From Planctomycetaceae bacterium (GTDB lineage Bacteria; Planctomycetota; Planctomycetia; Planctomycetales; Planctomycetaceae), in assembly GCA_021732415.1 (NCBI GenBank), contig JAKFVC010000087.1:1-33583 (forward strand): a DNA stretch of 33,583 nucleotides, given 5' to 3'. Each line of letters begins with the position of its first letter. Position 1 is the stretch's first letter. A program made the translations under genes and the position numbers. This document shows, piece after piece, positions 31,512 to 33,583 of this stretch. Below the pieces are notes generated by a model that saw nothing but the letters and a program-made list of their open reading frames with translations, was not told where the DNA came from and did not search any database.

Positions 31512-31919
31512 AGGCGAGCGTCCGGCGTAAGCCGGATGGTTGTTGGCGACTTTCAAGCAACTGGACACGCCTACTGCACCAGAAATCAGGCGAGCCCGGC
31601 GGCGTAACGGCTAGTTGATTTAATCAAGTCCCAATCGCGTATTTTCGTTTTCGCGGCAGTTGCTACCCGTTGAACATAGGTTTGAACGCTTAAACCGGAT
31701 CACCGTTCACATCAAGCACACTGCAATTATGTTTACATGCCGATTAAATCAACAGCCCGGTAAGCCGCGGGATCCTTCTTAAATTAAGTCTGCAACCGTC
31801 AGGAACGAAGAATCCGGGGGCTTACTCCGCCCGGCTCGCCTGGCCGACCGTGGAGATGGATGCTGTGTTGTTGCTTGATAGTCGCCAACAACCATCCGGC
31901 TTACGCCGGACGCTCGCCT
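31512..31919. repeat. Fold-back element with 49-bp inverted arms and nested inner repeats
   Basis: Bases 31512-31560 match the reverse complement of 31871-31919 with one mismatch. Each arm contains the hairpin TCCGGC-GTAA-GCCGGA. Inside lie two more inverted pairs: 31588-31607 with 31822-31841 (AGGCGAGCC-type, imperfect) and GTTGATTTAATC (31614-31625) with GATTAAATCAAC (31743-31754, exact). The right inner arm belongs to the GTAA-loop hairpin family also found at 8630-8660. The 400-bp symmetric layout without a transposase resembles a MITE or other non-autonomous element. Confidence 0.82.
31808..31841. repeat. GTAA-loop hairpin repeat, reverse-oriented copy
   Basis: The reverse complement reads CCGGGCGGAGTAAGCCCCCGG followed by ATTCTT, differing from the copy at 8630-8660 mainly at one loop-closing base. 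It forms the right inner arm of the fold-back element. Conservation of stem and GTAA loop in two distant places supports a repeat family. Confidence 0.65.
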
Positions 31920-31928
31920 ACGATGATG

Positions 31929-33350
31929 TCACTTCGAGGCCACTGGCGGCCGAATCCCTTCCAGCCGAATCTTGATCGGGACATCCACAATCAATGTGGG
32001 AGCGACATAGACGAACTCATAGTCCGCGAGTGACCCTTTCAGTCCCTGAAAATGATAGGTCACGCCTACGGAACCATTGGTCTGCAAGTCGGTTTCGAAG
32101 CCCCCGTTCGGCGGCAACGGGGCCCCTTCCTGGCGATCGAGGTAGACCTCGTTGTGAAAGATCCAGGTGCGGTGGGATTCAAAGGCGGGACCGCCGGTGT
32201 CGTAGGCGACCAGCACTTTGATCGACACCGTCTGGGTTTCATCCGGCTGCGGTTTGGCCTGGATTTTCTGGACCACGACGGTCACTCCACCGCGCCGACG
32301 CGCCGTTCCCGCGCCGTCGACAAGATCTGTAAAGCGGATGTGTTCGCTGGCGGCGGCGATTTGCATCATGGCCTTCCCCTCGATCTTTAGAGGAAAGATC
32401 TCGGCCTCTGATAAGGCACCGTTCGCCGCGAAGTCGAGGTTCCAGCGGACGAAGCGGCCTCCTTCCCCCAAAGGCAAGTCGAACTGCGCGGCCGCATCCG
32501 CCGCGGGGAACACGCGGCCGGCCGGTCCGGTCGCTTGAAAATCTTTCGCGGCGAGTTTTAAGAACAACGCCCGGAGTCGCGGTTCCGGAGCCACGGACAA
32601 TTCTGTTCGTACCCGCTGCTGTTGCGCGTTGCCAGTCACCTTGCGAGCTTTCACCGAGTCCACGGCCACGCGAAAAGGACCGTCGATGGCGACCTTCCAG
32701 GCCGCATCTGCACCAGGCATTGTTTCGGGGACAATTTTTAAGCTGGATGAGTCCGGGGCAAACTGAAACCGGAGATGTTTCTCAGGTAGGACGGCCTCGA
32801 AGGCGTGCCAGAACGAAGTCTCTGGCGTCTGGTTGATCTGGCTTTCAGCAATGCTGGCCGGCACAGCGGTGGCATCGATCTGATTCGTTGTCTGGGCTTC
32901 CATCTGGCGCAGCCAGGCGCTGAGTGTCATCGGCTTACTGGTTTTGATGTGGGTGGGCTGGACAGACTCCTGAGCCTGTCGGCGTTCGAGATTCACGCGA
33001 ATCCGCGCGACTGTGGTGCGGACCGCATGATTGGGCAGGAGCTCCGGTGGGGGAAGTAATGAGAGGATGCCCTGCCCCAGGTCGAGTAACTCACGTTCGG
33101 CTTTCTGCCGACGAGCCCGCTGGTCCGCGTCGAGCTCCAGAAGCAGCGACCGGACTTGTGCCTGAAGCTGACTCTTGGGAGGTATGGGGTCGGCAGCCGA
33201 AAGCCGGGAGGTCTCGCTGAGACGGAACACGCCCAGCACACCCATCAGAGAGGCAACGAAGATCGCTCTTGCTACGACACGAAAATCGGACGCAGTGCGG
33301 GCAGTCTGATTTGTGTTGAGGTTGCAAGTCGACATGGTGCAGGTTGCCAT
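31929..33350 (-). CDS. Uncharacterised exported or membrane-anchored protein
   Basis: I do not recognise this 473-residue protein. A hydrophobic segment (RVVARAIFVASLMGVLGVF, about 24-42) looks like a signal anchor or uncleaved signal, so the rest is probably outside the cytoplasm. Residues about 62-130 are helical and charged, with RARRQKAERELLDLG, a pattern common at the start of planctomycete extracytoplasmic proteins with HEAT-like repeats. The remainder is beta-rich without an obvious motif. The ATG at 33350 was kept; another at 33335 (MSTCNLNTN) is equally possible, and neither has a strong ribosome binding site. It is alone, beside the fold-back element. Function cannot be assigned. 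Confidence 0.72.
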   Translation of the reverse strand: MATCTMSTCNLNTNQTARTASDFRVVARAIFVASLMGVLGVFRLSETSRLSAADPIPPKSQLQAQVRSLLLELDADQRARRQKAERELLDLGQGILSLLPPPELLPNHAVRTTVARIRVNLERRQAQESVQPTHIKTSKPMTLSAWLRQMEAQTTNQIDATAVPASIAESQINQTPETSFWHAFEAVLPEKHLRFQFAPDSSSLKIVPETMPGADAAWKVAIDGPFRVAVDSVKARKVTGNAQQQRVRTELSVAPEPRLRALFLKLAAKDFQATGPAGRVFPAADAAAQFDLPLGEGGRFVRWNLDFAANGALSEAEIFPLKIEGKAMMQIAAASEHIRFTDLVDGAGTARRRGGVTVVVQKIQAKPQPDETQTVSIKVLVAYDTGGPAFESHRTWIFHNEVYLDRQEGAPLPPNGGFETDLQTNGSVGVTYHFQGLKGSLADYEFVYVAPTLIVDVPIKIRLEGIRPPVASK

Positions 33351-33583
33351 TCGATCCGTAATTACGTGATCAGTTCCATTTATAATGGGGTCTTCAAAAT
33401 GTAGTCTATCCGCTAAGATCGCACGGGACTATATTCGAGTGGATGGGAGGGTGAGGCTGGGGTGATGCCTCTCGAATTACTATTTTCATGCGACTTTTGT
33501 AGCGCTGAGCCCGTAAGCGATTTTGCGTTTGCTAAAAAGAGTGGAACCGAGATGTTCTCGGCACCAGTTCATAACAGATTGTG
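33351..33583. other. Right-edge intergenic sequence
   Basis: These 233 bases up to the window edge contain no credible gene, repeat or terminator. The promoter for the minus-strand gene ending at 31929 should be here, but no convincing boxes were found. Confidence 0.4.

Larger units (their letters stand above)
31491..31928. other. Intergenic region holding a fold-back element
   Basis: About 440 bases between the convergent rsgA and unknown-protein genes. Nearly all of it is the nested inverted-repeat element described in the next entry. It contains no convincing gene. Confidence 0.7.

Overview
The window looks like chromosomal DNA of a planctomycete, probably Planctomycetales. The evidence is two large membrane-anchored Ser/Thr kinases of the type abundant in that phylum, GC-rich genes with weak or absent Shine-Dalgarno sites, many intergenic palindromic repeats, and a respiratory cluster in which a b6f-like complex III carries a very large multihaem cytochrome. 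This placement rests on gene content; no rRNA or phylogenetic marker was aligned. I saw no tRNA, rRNA, CRISPR array, prophage or intact transposase.

Layout. 1-4,388: two convergent Ser/Thr kinase genes, one polytopic and one with a sensory Cache-like domain. 4,389-6,145: a RidA-family gene, a block of nested inverted repeats, and an unknown membrane protein. 6,216-7,620: metK with a structured leader containing an exact 8-nt complement to its own ribosome binding site. 7,711-8,598: a secreted alpha/beta hydrolase. 8,728-28,696: a nearly 20-kb minus-strand respiratory block. Read in transcription order it encodes a Rieske protein with a repetitive Ala/Pro extension, a b6-like cytochrome b, a separate C-terminal cytochrome b protein, an octahaem cytochrome c with a coiled coil, a lipoprotein with a blue-copper-like site, a dihaem lipoprotein cytochrome c, cytochrome oxidase II and I, haem A synthase, haem O synthase, oxidase III and IV, an ABC transporter pair, a Sco-DUF420 fusion and a small CPSC membrane protein. 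29,184-31,490: malate dehydrogenase and RsgA on the plus strand. 31,500-31,920: a 49-bp-armed fold-back element. 31,929-33,350: an unknown exported or anchored protein.

How the genes fit together. The respiratory block appears to encode a whole quinol-to-oxygen branch in one locus: a quinol oxidoreductase (Rieske plus split cytochrome b plus octahaem c), candidate carriers (copper lipoprotein, dihaem c), an A2-type haem-copper oxidase, and its haem and copper assembly factors. Stop/start overlaps (octahaem c/copper lipoprotein, coxII/coxI, ctaA/ctaB) support co-transcription. A terminator-like hairpin after oxidase IV suggests the ABC/Sco segment may be partly separate.

The two observations I rate highest are the metK leader, a candidate SAM-responsive translational switch not matching riboswitch classes I can recognise by eye, and the unusual composition of the complex III-like module.
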